Positions 55,546-64,000 of a DNA stretch of 64,000 bases are shown piece after piece (the first letter of the stretch is position 1; each line of letters opens with the position of its first letter). The translations under genes were made by a program, and so were the position numbers. The notes below the pieces were generated by a model. The model did no database searches. It was not told the DNA's origin and saw only the letters and a program-made list of their open reading frames with translations. The DNA is from Actinomycetospora chibensis (GTDB lineage Bacteria > Actinomycetota > Actinomycetes > Mycobacteriales > Pseudonocardiaceae), in assembly GCF_028737215.1 (NCBI RefSeq), contig NZ_JAQZAM010000002.1, forward strand, positions 372,001 to 436,000. The letters are read 5' to 3'.

Positions 55546-56704
55546 CAGGAGCACCCCCTGTCGTCCGTGCCGCCGCACTCATCTCACGCACCGTGCCCGA
55601 ATCGACCACGAAGCGTGCCCCCTGCAGGTCGTTCGGGACATCGTCGTCCACCGCGGCGGTGACGAGCACCTGCTCTGCGTTCACCGCGGTCCGCGCCAGC
55701 GCCCGGCGTCGCCGGGCGTCCAGCTCGGCGAAGACGTCGTCGAGGATCAGGACGGGCTCGGAGCCCTCTCCGCGGAGCAGCTCGAACGCCCCCAGGCGCA
55801 GCGCGAGCGCCAGCGACCACGACTCCCCGTGGCTGGCGTACCCCTTCGCCTGGCCCGTCCCGAGCGTGAGCTCGAGGTCATCGCGGTGCGGGCCGACGAG
55901 GCACACCCCGCGCTCGATCTCCTGGTTGCGGCGACGGCGCATCTCGTCGAGCAGCAGCGCCTCGATCTCCTCGGGCGTGGACGGTGCTGCCTCGCCCCCC
56001 AGGGCGTCCACCGTCTCGGCGCGCGAGCGGTAGCGCGCCCCCACCGGCTCGGACTCCGGCGCCACCGCGGCGTAGGCGTCCCGCACGTGCGGGGCCAGCG
56101 CGGCGGTGAGCTCCAGGCGCCCGGCGACGAGCACCGCCCCGGCACGGGCGAGGTGGGCGTCCCACACGTCCAGGGTGCTCGTGTCGCCGCGCGCGTGGCG
56201 GGCGGTCTTGAGCAGGGCCGAGCGCTGGCGCAGCACCTTGTCGTAGTCCGCCCGCGCCCCGGCCCATCGTGGCGCGCGGGCGACCAGTAGGTCGTCGAGG
56301 AAACGGCGGCGCTCGCCGGGGTCGCCCCGGACCAGGGCGAGGTCCTCGGGGGCGAACACGACCGTGCGCACGATGCCGAGCACCTCGCGGGGGCTGCGCA
56401 CCGGCGAACGGTTGACGCGGGCGCGGTTGGCCCTCCCGCTCGCGATCTCGACCTGCACGGTGAGCTCGCGACCCTCGTTGACGGCCACCGCCCGGATGCT
56501 CGCCGAGCTCGCGTCCCGCCGGATCAGCGGGGCGTCACCGGCCACCCGGTGCGACGCGAGGGTGGCGAGGTAGCCCACCGCCTCGACGAGGTTCGTCTTG
56601 CCCTGGCCGTTGGCGCCCACCAGCACCGAGACCCCCGGCGAGAAGTCCAGGTCGGCCTGCTCCCAGGAGCGGAAATCGGTGACCGAGAGGTGTCTGACGT
56701 ACAC
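55529..56704 (-). CDS. recF: DNA replication/repair protein RecF
   Basis: A 391-residue SMC-like ATPase. Walker A is [18 protein letters not shown] near residue 33; the ABC signature appears as [17 protein letters not shown] and Walker B as [14 protein letters not shown]. It binds gapped DNA and helps load RecA. GTG 56704 ([11 protein letters not shown]) is the family start. It is in the conserved position between gnd and dciA. Confidence 0.95.
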   Translation of the reverse strand: MYVRHLSVTDFRSWEQADLDFSPGVSVLVGANGQGKTNLVEAVGYLATLASHRVAGDAPLIRRDASSASIRAVAVNEGRELTVQVEIASGRANRARVNRSPVRSPREVLGIVRTVVFAPEDLALVRGDPGERRRFLDDLLVARAPRWAGARADYDKVLRQRSALLKTARHARGDTSTLDVWDAHLARAGAVLVAGRLELTAALAPHVRDAYAAVAPESEPVGARYRSRAETVDALGGEAAPSTPEEIEALLLDEMRRRRNQEIERGVCLVGPHRDDLELTLGTGQAKGYASHGESWSLALALRLGAFELLRGEGSEPVLILDDVFAELDARRRRALARTAVNAEQVLVTAAVDDDVPNDLQGARFVVDSGTVREMSAAARTTGGAPGEPDA

Positions 56705-56714
56705 GGCCCGGCCG

Positions 56715-57626
56715 TCAGCCGCCCGTCGGCGGCTCGTTGGCGGCATCGCCCGCCTTGTGGGTGGCGTGGCCGCCGAACTGGGCGCGCAGGGCCGCGACCG
56801 CCTTCATGGCCGGCGAGTCGACCTGGCGGGAGGCGAAGCGCGCGAACAGCGCCGCCGAGATCACGGGCGCGGGCACGGCGTGCACGATCGCCTCGTCGAC
56901 CGTCCAGCGGCCCTCGCCGGAGTCCTCGGCGTAGCCGGTGATCTGGTCGAGGTGCGGGTCGGCCTCGAGCGCCCGGACCATGAGGTCGAGCAGCCAGCTG
57001 CGCACCACCGTGCCGCGGCTCCACGCCTTCATCACCGCGCCGACGTTGTCCACCGGGCCGCCGGCGCTGAGCAGCTCGTAGCCCTCGGCGTAGGCCTGCA
57101 TGAGGCCGTACTCCACGCCGTTGTGGACCATCTTCGCGTAGTGACCCGCCCCGACCGGCCCGGCGTGGACGAAGCCCTCCTCGCGCGGCCCCTCCGGGCG
57201 CAGGGCGTCGAACACCGGCAGCAGCCGCTCGATGTCGGCGGCGTCGCCCCCGGCCATGAGCCCGTAGCCCTCGGTGCGACCCCAGACGCCGCCCGACACG
57301 CCGCAGTCGACGTAGCGGATGCCGTGGCCGTCGAGCAGCTCGGCGTGGACGGTGTCGTCGGTGTACCTGCTGTTGCCGCCGTCGATCACGAGGTCGCCGG
57401 CCTCGAGCAGCTCGGCGAGGCTCTGCACCGTCGAGTGGGTGGCCGCGCCCGCGGGGACCATCAGCCACACCGTGCGCGGCGCCGAGAGCGCCTTGACCAG
57501 CTCGTCCAGCGACTGCACGTCACCGGATCCGTCGTTGGCGTACCCCACGACCTCGTGCCCGGCGGACCGGAGCCGTTCGGCCATGTTGCCGCCCATGCGT
57601 CCGAGCCCGACCATCCCCAGCTGCAC
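56715..57626 (-). CDS. gnd: 6-phosphogluconate dehydrogenase, short (NAD-type) form
   Basis: A 303-residue protein. The dinucleotide fold is [17 protein letters not shown]; the substrate segment is [20 protein letters not shown], and the catalytic Lys lies in [18 protein letters not shown]. The length marks the short YqeC/GndA-like decarboxylating class. It converts 6-phosphogluconate to ribulose 5-phosphate. It sits between dnaN and recF, as in many actinobacteria, and may be co-transcribed with recF (10-bp gap). Confidence 0.95.
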   Translation of the reverse strand: MQLGMVGLGRMGGNMAERLRSAGHEVVGYANDGSGDVQSLDELVKALSAPRTVWLMVPAGAATHSTVQSLAELLEAGDLVIDGGNSRYTDDTVHAELLDGHGIRYVDCGVSGGVWGRTEGYGLMAGGDAADIERLLPVFDALRPEGPREEGFVHAGPVGAGHYAKMVHNGVEYGLMQAYAEGYELLSAGGPVDNVGAVMKAWSRGTVVRSWLLDLMVRALEADPHLDQITGYAEDSGEGRWTVDEAIVHAVPAPVISAALFARFASRQVDSPAMKAVAALRAQFGGHATHKAGDAANEPPTGG

Positions 57627-57704
57627 GTCGCGTTCCTCTCGGTCGGCCGCCCGGCGGGGGACGGCTCCTGCGCTCGGGTGGGTGTGCGCCCGGGCGGCCC
57701 GGGC

Positions 57705-58943
57705 TCAGCCCGGCAGCCGCACCGGCATCAGGAGGTAGAGGTACCCGGGACGGGGCTCGGGGAGATCGTCCACGGCGTCACCCGGCCCGGGCTCGACGGC
57801 GGTGGCACCGCCGCCCGCGGGCTCGGCACCGTCGCCGGACGCGGCGGCCGCGTCCTCGCCGGGCGGCATCGCGGGGCGCAGCAGCGCCGGGCGGCTCGGC
57901 GTGGTGAACGAGAGGTGGGCGTGCTCGGCGCCGAGCGCGGAGAGCCCGTCGAGCAGGTAGCCGGGGTTGAACGCGATCGTCAGCGGCTCGCCGACGAAAC
58001 GGCAGGAGATCTCCTCCTCCGCGCTGCCCTCGTCGTCGCCGCCGGCCGTGAGCCGCAGGGTGTCGTCGGCGAACTCCAGGCGGACCTGGGTGCCGCGCTC
58101 GGCCACGAGCGAGACGCGCTTGATGGCCTCGACGAGCGGGGCGATCTCGAGCACCGCCGCGGACGTGTGCTCCTTGGGCAGCAGCTGCCGGTAGCGCGGG
58201 AACTCGGCGTCCAGCAGACGCGTCGTCGAGCGGCGCCCGCCGCCGGCGAGGCCGAGCAGCCCGTCGCCGCGTGCCAGCGCCAGCTCGATGCGCGAGCCCG
58301 ACGACGTGAGCGTCTTCGCCGCCTCCGCGAGGGTCTTGGCCGGGGCGAGCAGCGCGACCTCGCCGGACTCGCCGCCGCCCGCGCTCTCGCCCGGCTCCCA
58401 GGTGAACTCCCGGACGGCGAGGCGGAAGCGGTCGGTGGCCGCGAGGGTGAGCGTCGAGCCGTCGATCTCGATGCGGATGCCGGTGAGCATCGGCAGCGTG
58501 TCGTCCCGGCCGGCGGCCACGGCCACCTGCGAGACGGCCTGGGCGAACACCTCGGGCGCGAGGGCTCCGGCGACAGGCGGCATGTCGGGCAGCTGCGGGT
58601 AGTCCTCGGCCGACATCGTCGGGAGGCTGAACCGGGCGTTGCCGCAGGCGATGGTGGCGCGCGGCCCGTCGACGGTGACGTCGACCGGGTGCGGCGGCAG
58701 CGCCCGCGTGATGTCGGCGAGCAGGCGGCCCGAGACCAGTGCGCGACCGGCGTCGCCGATCATCGCCGGCACCTCGACCCGCGCGGAGACCTCGTAGTCG
58801 AAGCCGGAGACCGTCAGCGTGCCGTCGCCCTCGGTGTCGAGCAGGACGCCGCCGAGCACCGGGACCGGCGCGCGGCTCGGGAGGCTGCGGGCGACGAAGG
58901 CCACGGCGTCGGCGAGGGCGTCTCGTTCGACGCGGAACTTCAT
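57705..58943 (-). CDS. dnaN: DNA polymerase III sliding clamp (beta)
   Basis: A 412-residue clamp with three repeated domains: [65 protein letters not shown]. Near the C-terminus an Ala/Gly/Glu-rich insert of about 35 residues precedes the final [12 protein letters not shown]; normal clamps lack it. It keeps the polymerase on DNA. ATG 58943 is the family start. Confidence 0.96.
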   Translation of the reverse strand: MKFRVERDALADAVAFVARSLPSRAPVPVLGGVLLDTEGDGTLTVSGFDYEVSARVEVPAMIGDAGRALVSGRLLADITRALPPHPVDVTVDGPRATIACGNARFSLPTMSAEDYPQLPDMPPVAGALAPEVFAQAVSQVAVAAGRDDTLPMLTGIRIEIDGSTLTLAATDRFRLAVREFTWEPGESAGGGESGEVALLAPAKTLAEAAKTLTSSGSRIELALARGDGLLGLAGGGRRSTTRLLDAEFPRYRQLLPKEHTSAAVLEIAPLVEAIKRVSLVAERGTQVRLEFADDTLRLTAGGDDEGSAEEEISCRFVGEPLTIAFNPGYLLDGLSALGAEHAHLSFTTPSRPALLRPAMPPGEDAAAASGDGAEPAGGGATAVEPGPGDAVDDLPEPRPGYLYLLMPVRLPG

Positions 58944-59680
58944 CGCGGGTCCTCCCCCTGTGGGCCGGTCTGTCTTGTGAGCCGGTCTGGGCCAGGTGGT
59001 GCTGGCGTCCTGAACTGCCGGCTGGGACGCACCCCGGCGCGGGTGCATCACGGTAGAGCGTGCACGAGGGGTCCGACACTCCGGGCCCGCTCCCGATCCG
59101 AGCCGATCGGGTACTCCGGCCCCGATCGTCCGGCGAGCCGATCGACCCGTCCACACCACCTGTTCTTCTGTAGTTCTCCTAGAAGGGAAAGGCAGTAGGA
59201 GTAGTAGGTCCTGTGCACGGTGTGGACGGCGGACGTCGCCGCAGGTGGGGCGGCGCGGCGGCGTGGGGATCACTCGGCGCGGCGGATGCCCGGATCCGGG
59301 GACGGATCGGCGTGTCCGGTGGACAGAGCCCGGCGGCGTCCTGTTTTCTCATCTCCCTCCACCGTGTCCGGACAGATGTCCACAGACTTGTCCCCAGCTG
59401 TGGGTCGATCGGGAGTCGACCGATCGCGTTGTGCTACCGACTTCGGTGTTCGTCGATGACCGGCGACGTCTCGGCGCGCGGCGGATGCTTCCTGTGGTCA
59501 CACAGCGTCGCCCGAGGAGGGGTAGTTCTCGACGTAGCGTGACGAACGGGCCCGTGCGGGCGGCGCGGGAGCGAGCACGTCGCAGCGAGGGACGCCCCGG
59601 CTGCGTCGGAGGCAGCGAGGGACGCCCTCGCTGCCCCGGCACCGCACAAGGCGGGACGAGGCGGCCTGCGGGACGCGGCC
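58944..59680. other. oriC: Chromosomal replication origin region (oriC)
   Basis: A 737-bp non-coding stretch between dnaN and dnaA, the standard actinobacterial origin position. DnaA-box-like sequences include TGTCCACAG (59377-59385) and TTGTCCCCA (59388-59396), with weaker copies near 59151, 59218 (reverse), 59312 and 59494. A lower-GC stretch rich in A and G lies at about 59160-59215 and a T-rich stretch at 59341-59350, candidate unwinding parts. No gene is supported inside. Confidence 0.85.
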
Positions 59681-61330
59681 TCAGCCGCGGGCGCGCTGCT
59701 TGATGCGCGCGGTGAGCTCCTGGACCTGCTCGTAGGTCCGGCGACGCTCGGCCATCTCCTTGCGGATCTTCTTGTCCGCGTGCATGACCGTGGTGTGGTC
59801 GCGGTTGCCGAACATCTGGCCGATGCGTGGCAGGGAGAGGTCGGTGAGCTCGCGGCACAGGTACATCGCGATCTGCCGGCTCAGCGCGAGGGCCTTGGTC
59901 TTGCCCGGCCCACAGAGGTCGTCGATGGACACCGAGTAGAACTCGGCGGTCACGGCCATGATCGTCGGAGCGGTGATCTCCGACTGGCGGGAGTCGGGGA
60001 TGAGGTCGCGCAGGACGATCTCGGCGAGCTGGAGGTCGATCGGCTGCCGGTTGAGCGACGCGAACGCCGTCACGCGGATCAGGGCGCCCTCGAGCTCGCG
60101 GATGTTGCGCTCGATGCGGTCGGCGATGAACTCGAGCACCTCGGGCGGCGCGGCCATCCGCTCGCCGGCGGCCTTCTTGCGAAGGATCGCGATGCGCGTC
60201 TCGAGCTCGGGCGGCTGGATGTCGGTGATCAGGCCCCACTCGAAGCGGGTGCGCAGGCGGTCCTCCAGCGTCTCCAGCCGCTTGGGCGGCCGGTCGGAGG
60301 ACACGACGATCTGCTTGTTCGCGTTGTGCAGGGTGTTGAAGGTGTGGAAGAACTCCTCCTGGGTGCCTTCCTTGCCCTCCAGGAACTGGATGTCGTCCAC
60401 CAGCAGCACGTCGACGTCGCGGTAGCGGCGCTGGAACGCCACCTTGCGGTCGTCGCGCAGCGAGTTGATGAAGTCGTTCGTGAACTCCTCGGTGGACACG
60501 TAGCGCACGCGCATGCCGGCGAAGAGGCGCTGCGCGTAGTGCCCGACGGCGTGCAGCAGGTGTGTCTTGCCGAGTCCGGAGTCGCCCCAGACGAAGAGCG
60601 GGTTGTAGGCGCGCGCCGGGGCCTCGGACACCGCGACGGCGGCGGCGTGGGCGAAGCGGTTCGAGGCGCCGATGACGAACGTGTCGAACGTGTACTTCTC
60701 GTTGAGCCGCGTCTGGGAGCGCGGCGCGCCCCGGGCCGGGTCCGGGCCGGTGTCGCGCATCCCGCCCATCGGCTCGCCGGGCCCGCGCGGAGGCCAGATC
60801 TCCTGCACCGCCGCGAGCCCGTCGCGGACCTCGTCGACCTCTTCCTCGGGGTGCGACCGGTCCGGGTTGTGCGTCACGCGCCCGACCCCGGCGGCCGCGG
60901 CGATCGCCTCGGCGCGGTGGGACGAGGTGGTGGCCGACAGGTACCCGGTGTCGGGCCCGTGGTGGCCGTTGCCGGCGTGGTCGCCGTCGGACGACGGCAT
61001 CGAGAGCCGCGGCAGCGGGGACGTGCTCGGCCCGACCTCGGGCGCGGGGCGGGCGCTGTGGTCCACCCGCACGGCGAGCGAGACCGGCCGGCCGATGTGG
61101 CGGGAGAGCGCGGCGACGATCGGGTCGCGCAGCGCGCGCTCGATGGCCTCCTTGGCGAACTCGCTCGGGGCGGCCAGCAGGGCCGTGTCGTCGAGGAGCC
61201 CGAGGGGGCGCGTCACGCGGACCCACGCGCGCTGCTGGGGGGAGAGCGCGGCACCCTCGACGGAGCCCGCGGTGAGTTCGGCGACGACCTGGCCCCAGGT
61301 CTCGTCGAGGTCGAAGAGCTGGTCCGACAC
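59681..61330 (-). CDS. dnaA: Chromosomal replication initiator DnaA
   Basis: A 549-residue DnaA. The N-terminal DnaB-contact domain is followed by a long flexible linker (about 100-205). The AAA+ core has Walker [16 protein letters not shown] near 255 and Walker [10 protein letters not shown] near 311. Domain IV ends with [15 protein letters not shown], the DnaA-box recognition helix-turn-helix. It opens oriC in the ATP form. GTG 61330 ([12 protein letters not shown]) is the start. Confidence 0.96.
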   Translation of the reverse strand: MSDQLFDLDETWGQVVAELTAGSVEGAALSPQQRAWVRVTRPLGLLDDTALLAAPSEFAKEAIERALRDPIVAALSRHIGRPVSLAVRVDHSARPAPEVGPSTSPLPRLSMPSSDGDHAGNGHHGPDTGYLSATTSSHRAEAIAAAAGVGRVTHNPDRSHPEEEVDEVRDGLAAVQEIWPPRGPGEPMGGMRDTGPDPARGAPRSQTRLNEKYTFDTFVIGASNRFAHAAAVAVSEAPARAYNPLFVWGDSGLGKTHLLHAVGHYAQRLFAGMRVRYVSTEEFTNDFINSLRDDRKVAFQRRYRDVDVLLVDDIQFLEGKEGTQEEFFHTFNTLHNANKQIVVSSDRPPKRLETLEDRLRTRFEWGLITDIQPPELETRIAILRKKAAGERMAAPPEVLEFIADRIERNIRELEGALIRVTAFASLNRQPIDLQLAEIVLRDLIPDSRQSEITAPTIMAVTAEFYSVSIDDLCGPGKTKALALSRQIAMYLCRELTDLSLPRIGQMFGNRDHTTVMHADKKIRKEMAERRRTYEQVQELTARIKQRARG

Positions 61331-61726
61331 CGGGCACCCCCTCCGTCCCCTGCCCGCCGTGTGCGCTCGCCCGACCGGCCGAGGGCGCGCGTATCCACAG
61401 TTCTGTCCACAACTGTGCACGACGTCGTACGGACGGTGACGCGCGGGTGCGGGGCGGCCCCCCGGCGCCCGGGCTCGGTTCCGGTCGACGGCACGGTGAG
61501 CGCGGGGCGAAGGCCGCGTCCTCGACGGGTGAAGGACGCTAACAAGCGTTCGGCGGGGCCCACAACCTCCCCCCGGACGGCGGTGTGGGTCGTGCGGCGA
61601 CCGGGGTGCGCTCCTCGGTGCGCCACCGGCTACCCTGGTTGCGACCGGAGTCGGCCCCCGACGGGGTGGTCGGCACTGACCGTGGCGCCGCAATCACGTG
61701 GCGCGTGGGAGCAGGAGAACCCGAAA
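61331..61726. promoter_or_regulatory. dnaA-rpmH divergent intergenic region with DnaA boxes
   Basis: About 400 bp without a gene. GTATCCACA (61391-61399) and CTGTCCACA (61403-61411) are DnaA-box-like and lie 60-80 bp upstream of dnaA, so DnaA probably controls its own gene. The right part holds the rpmH promoter; a TACCCT near 61630 could be its -10 element. GCAGGAG before rpmH is the ribosome site. Confidence 0.7.
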
Positions 61727-61870
61727 GTGGCCAAGGGCAAGCGCACGTTCCAGCCGAACAACCGTCGGCGTTCCAAGACGCACGGCTTCCGGCTGCGCAT
61801 GCGCACGCGCGCCGGCCGTGCGGTCCTCGCCGCCCGTCGCCGCAAGGGCCGCGACCAGCTCAGCGCCTGA
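61727..61870 (+). CDS. rpmH: 50S ribosomal protein L34
   Basis: A 47-residue basic protein: [20 protein letters not shown] and [19 protein letters not shown]. Every L34 mark is present. GTG 61727 follows a GCAGGAG site. It is the first gene of the rpmH-rnpA-yidD-yidC block. Confidence 0.97.
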   Translation: MAKGKRTFQPNNRRRSKTHGFRLRMRTRAGRAVLAARRRKGRDQLSA

Positions 61871-61908
61871 CCGGCGTCACCGGCCCGACCGGCCGGCACG
61901 ATCTCCTC

Positions 61909-61941
61909 GACGGGACCGCTCCCTCCGGACGCGGTCCCGTC
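61909..61941 (+). terminator. Hairpin between rpmH and rnpA
   Basis: GACGGGACCG (61909-61918) pairs with CGGTCCCGTC (61932-61941) around a 13-base loop, 38 bp after the rpmH stop. It may attenuate read-through so that L34 is made in excess over RnpA. Confidence 0.65.
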
Positions 61942-62010
61942 GTCGTGTGTCGGGCCCCGCGTCGGCCCGGTGGTGCCGCGTCGGTGCCGTGTCCGCGCCC
62001 TCACGCCGCC

Positions 62011-62388
62011 GTGCTCCCCCGCCCCCGCCGCATCACGCGGCCCCAGGACTTCCGCCTCGTGCTGCGCCGGGGCCGGCGGGCCGGGCGCCGCCGCCTCGTG
62101 GTGCACGCGCTGGTCGCACCGACGGCGTCCACGGCCTCCGCACCGGGGCACCCCGCCCGGGCCGGCCTCGTCGTGGGACGTGGCGTCGGCCCCGCGGTCA
62201 CGCGTCATCGCGTGAGCAGGCGGCTGCGCCACCTGCTGCGCCCGCGCCTCGAGGGCCTGCCGCCCGGCACCGACCTGGTGATCCGCGCGCAGCCAGCGGC
62301 GGCGGACGCGACCTCGTCCGAGCTCGGTGACGACCTCGACGCCGCCCTCGCGCGGCTGGGTCTCACCGGGCCGCGGCTCACGGAGTGA
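62011..62388 (+). CDS. rnpA: Ribonuclease P protein component
   Basis: About 125 residues: RRITRPQDFRLVLRRGRRAG at the start and GPAVTRHRVSRRLRHLLRPR as the RNR-type motif (here RHR, as in other actinobacteria). It binds RNase P RNA for tRNA 5' processing. GTG 62011 (VLPRPRRI) is the family start; GTG 61984 would add 9 residues. The end overlaps the convergent FkbM gene by 11 bp. Confidence 0.92.
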   Translation: MLPRPRRITRPQDFRLVLRRGRRAGRRRLVVHALVAPTASTASAPGHPARAGLVVGRGVGPAVTRHRVSRRLRHLLRPRLEGLPPGTDLVIRAQPAAADATSSELGDDLDAALARLGLTGPRLTE

Positions 62389-63166
62389 AGAGGTAGTTGC
62401 GCTCGGTGTCGACGATCCCCGCGACGGGCCGCCAGGCCCCTGACATCCTCCTGCCGGCGGACCAGGTGTACGCCCGGTACCCGAGCGCACCCGTGAGGCG
62501 GGCGAAGAGCTCGTCGGCGCCCACGCCGTACTTGCGGGTGTGGCGATCCTCGATCTCGAGCAGCAGGTGCGGGCGATGAGCGGCGAGCAGGCCGGCTGCG
62601 CCGTCCAGCAGCGCCCCCTCGGCACCCTCGACGTCGGCCTTCACCAGGGTGACGCGCTCGATACCGAGGTCGGCGACGATCGAGTCGAGGGTCTCGACGG
62701 CCACGGACTCCAGCCGGTGCCCGGCGAACTCGCGGTTCGGGCCGGCGTCCTGCGCGCCCGCGGTGAGGTAGGCACGGCCGTGCACGGGCAGCCCGCGTCG
62801 TCGGGGCACCGAGAGGTGCGCCGTCCCGGGCGTCGCGCCGAGGGCGATGCGGTGCAGCGACACCCAGGACAGGCCGGCGGCGCGCACCCCGAGCTCCAGC
62901 GCCCGGTGGGCTCCGTGCTGGGGCTCGAAGGCGTGCACGGCGCCGTCGGGTCCGACGAGGTCGGCGAGCACGTGGGTGTAGAGGCCGAACTCGGCGCCGA
63001 CGTCGAGGCAGACGTCGCCCGGCCCGACGACGTCGGCCAGGCCGAGGATCTCCTTCTCGACGACCGAGCCCCGGCTTGCGGCGGCCGAGAGGGCGATGCG
63101 GACGACGCGCGAACGGCGGGTGCCGCGGGCGGTCCGTTCGGTGGGAGGGCCTCCGGCGATCGACAC
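62378..63166 (-). CDS. FkbM family methyltransferase
   Basis: A 262-residue SAM-dependent methyltransferase. Motif I is [20 protein letters not shown], followed by VHAFEPQ; the FkbM part ends with [15 protein letters not shown] and LLLEIEDRH. FkbM enzymes methylate hydroxyls on natural products or sugars. GTG 63166 follows GGGAG. It lies between rnpA and yidD on the opposite strand, a place where most bacteria have no gene, so it was inserted into the conserved block. The substrate is unknown. Confidence 0.87.
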   Translation of the reverse strand: MSIAGGPPTERTARGTRRSRVVRIALSAAASRGSVVEKEILGLADVVGPGDVCLDVGAEFGLYTHVLADLVGPDGAVHAFEPQHGAHRALELGVRAAGLSWVSLHRIALGATPGTAHLSVPRRRGLPVHGRAYLTAGAQDAGPNREFAGHRLESVAVETLDSIVADLGIERVTLVKADVEGAEGALLDGAAGLLAAHRPHLLLEIEDRHTRKYGVGADELFARLTGALGYRAYTWSAGRRMSGAWRPVAGIVDTERNYLFTP

Positions 63167-63301
63167 GGCGCGGATGCTCCCACGGTGCTCCGGACCCGTT
63201 CGGGCGGCGGTCGCTTCCCGGCCCGTGGACAGGCACCATGGAGGCGACGGCCGCCGTCCGCCCAGCGGACGGCCCGGTCGGAGACGAGGAGGACGGCATC
63301 G

Positions 63302-63697
63302 GTGGAGGACCGAGCACCGGTGCGCAGAGCGTCGGCGACGGAATCCCCGGCGCCCGCCGACGCCCCCGATGACGGCCCCGCCGGCCGGCCGTCGATCGCG
63401 GTCCGGGTGCTCGTCGCCGTGCTCGGCTTCTACCGGCGCTGGATCTCGCCGATGTTCCCGCCCTCGTGCCGATTCCACCCCACCTGCAGCGCCTACGGCA
63501 TCGAGGCGCTGCGCACCCACGGGGTCGTGATCGGCACGGGGTTGACCCTGGTCAGGGTGGCCAAGTGCGCCCCCTGGCACCCTGGAGGCCTGGACCCGGT
63601 GCCACCCCGCGGGCACCGGACGTGGTGCGGGTGGCCCCGCCGCGCCGCCGACACGGGGGCCGACACCCCCCACACCGAGGAGCGAGAGTCGTGCTGA
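63302..63697 (+). CDS. yidD: Membrane protein insertion efficiency factor YidD
   Basis: About 131 residues. Core: [20 protein letters not shown], then [13 protein letters not shown] and [14 protein letters not shown], the YidD Cys/Pro pattern. An N-terminal extension of about 35 residues and a C-terminal one of about 30 are longer than usual. It helps YidC insert membrane proteins. GTG 63302 follows GAGGAGG. The stop overlaps the yidC start. Confidence 0.9.
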   Translation: MEDRAPVRRASATESPAPADAPDDGPAGRPSIAVRVLVAVLGFYRRWISPMFPPSCRFHPTCSAYGIEALRTHGVVIGTGLTLVRVAKCAPWHPGGLDPVPPRGHRTWCGWPRRAADTGADTPHTEERESC

Positions 63698-64000
63698 ACT
63701 TCATCTACTACCCCGTGTCGGGAATCATGTGGTTCTGGCACGAGGTGTTCGGCTTCCTCCTCGGTCCCGCCAGCGGCCTCGGCTGGGCGCTGTCGGTGAT
63801 CTTCCTCGTCTTCACGCTCCGGGCGCTGCTGATCAAGCCCTTCATCAGCCAGGTGCGCTCGATGCGCAAGATGCAGGAGTTCCAGCCGCAGATCAAGAAG
63901 CTGCAGGAGAAGTACAAGAACGACCGCACCAAGCTCGCCGAGGAGATGCAGAAGCTCCAGAAGGAGCACGGGGTCAACCCCCTCGGCGGCTGTCTCCCCC
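63691..64000 (+). CDS. yidC: Membrane protein insertase YidC, 5' part
   Basis: The first 103 residues of YidC/Oxa1; the gene runs off the right edge. One helix ([14 protein letters not shown]) is followed by [19 protein letters not shown] and the coiled cytosolic hairpin [20 protein letters not shown]. The conserved Arg of the hydrophilic groove is in FTLRALLI. It inserts proteins into the membrane together with Sec. GTG 63691 overlaps yidD and follows GAGGAG. Confidence 0.95.
   Translation, partial: MLNFIYYPVSGIMWFWHEVFGFLLGPASGLGWALSVIFLVFTLRALLIKPFISQVRSMRKMQEFQPQIKKLQEKYKNDRTKLAEEMQKLQKEHGVNPLGGCLP

Noticed and set aside
56598-61870. Very long plus-strand frames opposite gnd/dnaN and opposite dnaA
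   Set aside because: Both are antisense to essential genes. Only the last 144 bp of the second is real, as rpmH.

Overview
The window is high-GC actinobacterial DNA. Its gene order (yidC, yidD, rnpA, rpmH, dnaA, dnaN, gnd, recF, dciA, gyrB, gyrA, DUF3566, tRNA-Ile, lsr2, DLW-39 peptide, tRNA-Ala) and its protein types (Lsr2, WhiB, DUF3566, DLW-39) point to a Pseudonocardiaceae-like actinomycete, probably Pseudonocardia or a close relative. The genus is an inference from recognised families; no search was run.

Two parts are visible. The right third (about 43579-64000) is the conserved chromosomal origin neighbourhood. It holds oriC between dnaN and dnaA, the replication initiation and gyrase genes, and the rpmH-rnpA-yidD-yidC block. 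Extra genes interrupt it: an MFS/MHS transporter between gyrB and gyrA, an FkbM methyltransferase between rnpA and yidD, and a Tm-1-like/TIM-barrel/SRPBCC operon between the DLW-39 gene and lsr2.

The left two thirds (1-43579) look like one large integrative element or genomic island inserted at the 3' end of tRNA-Ala(TGC). A tyrosine recombinase with an added GntR-type winged helix lies 93 bp from the tRNA. No second copy of the tRNA 3' end is visible, so the far end is probably outside the window. From left to right the island carries the following. (a) A degraded edge with a DUF302 remnant and a frameshifted PaaK-like ligase beside a ferredoxin/TetR pair. (b) A metal and thiol-redox block (4178-13606) with a CDF exporter, an unusual VKOR-ZIP fusion, an L,D-transpeptidase, an ICMT-like methyltransferase, a DsbA/VKOR pair and a CmtR/CadC-type ArsR regulator divergent from a Cd/Zn/Pb P-type ATPase. 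(c) A cell-wall amidase and small membrane proteins. (d) A conjugation/mobilisation module (15896-28117) with MobF relaxase-helicase, VirD4-like coupling protein, SSB, WhiB, DUF2637 and DUF4913 proteins and a BldC/Xis-like factor, mostly joined by 4-base start/stop overlaps; no VirB4 or FtsK-type transfer ATPase is visible. (e) An XRE-DUF5919/Nudix/HD trio. (f) An arsenic and metal block (30203-41707) with MerR/YnfA, MFS, ECF sigma factor, two ArsI-type dioxygenases, ACR3, ArsC, ArsR and ArsM.

The cargo would give efflux of divalent metals (CDF, P-type ATPase), arsenite efflux (ACR3), arsenate reduction (ArsC), arsenite methylation (ArsM), C-As bond cleavage (ArsI) and oxidative disulfide folding outside the membrane. 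Several control sites are visible: paired inverted repeats at the arsR/cadA divergence, a 19-bp-spacer MerR promoter, repeated boxes at the arsR/arsI divergence, and two related ACAT...ATGT palindromes at the CDF and ICMT genes.
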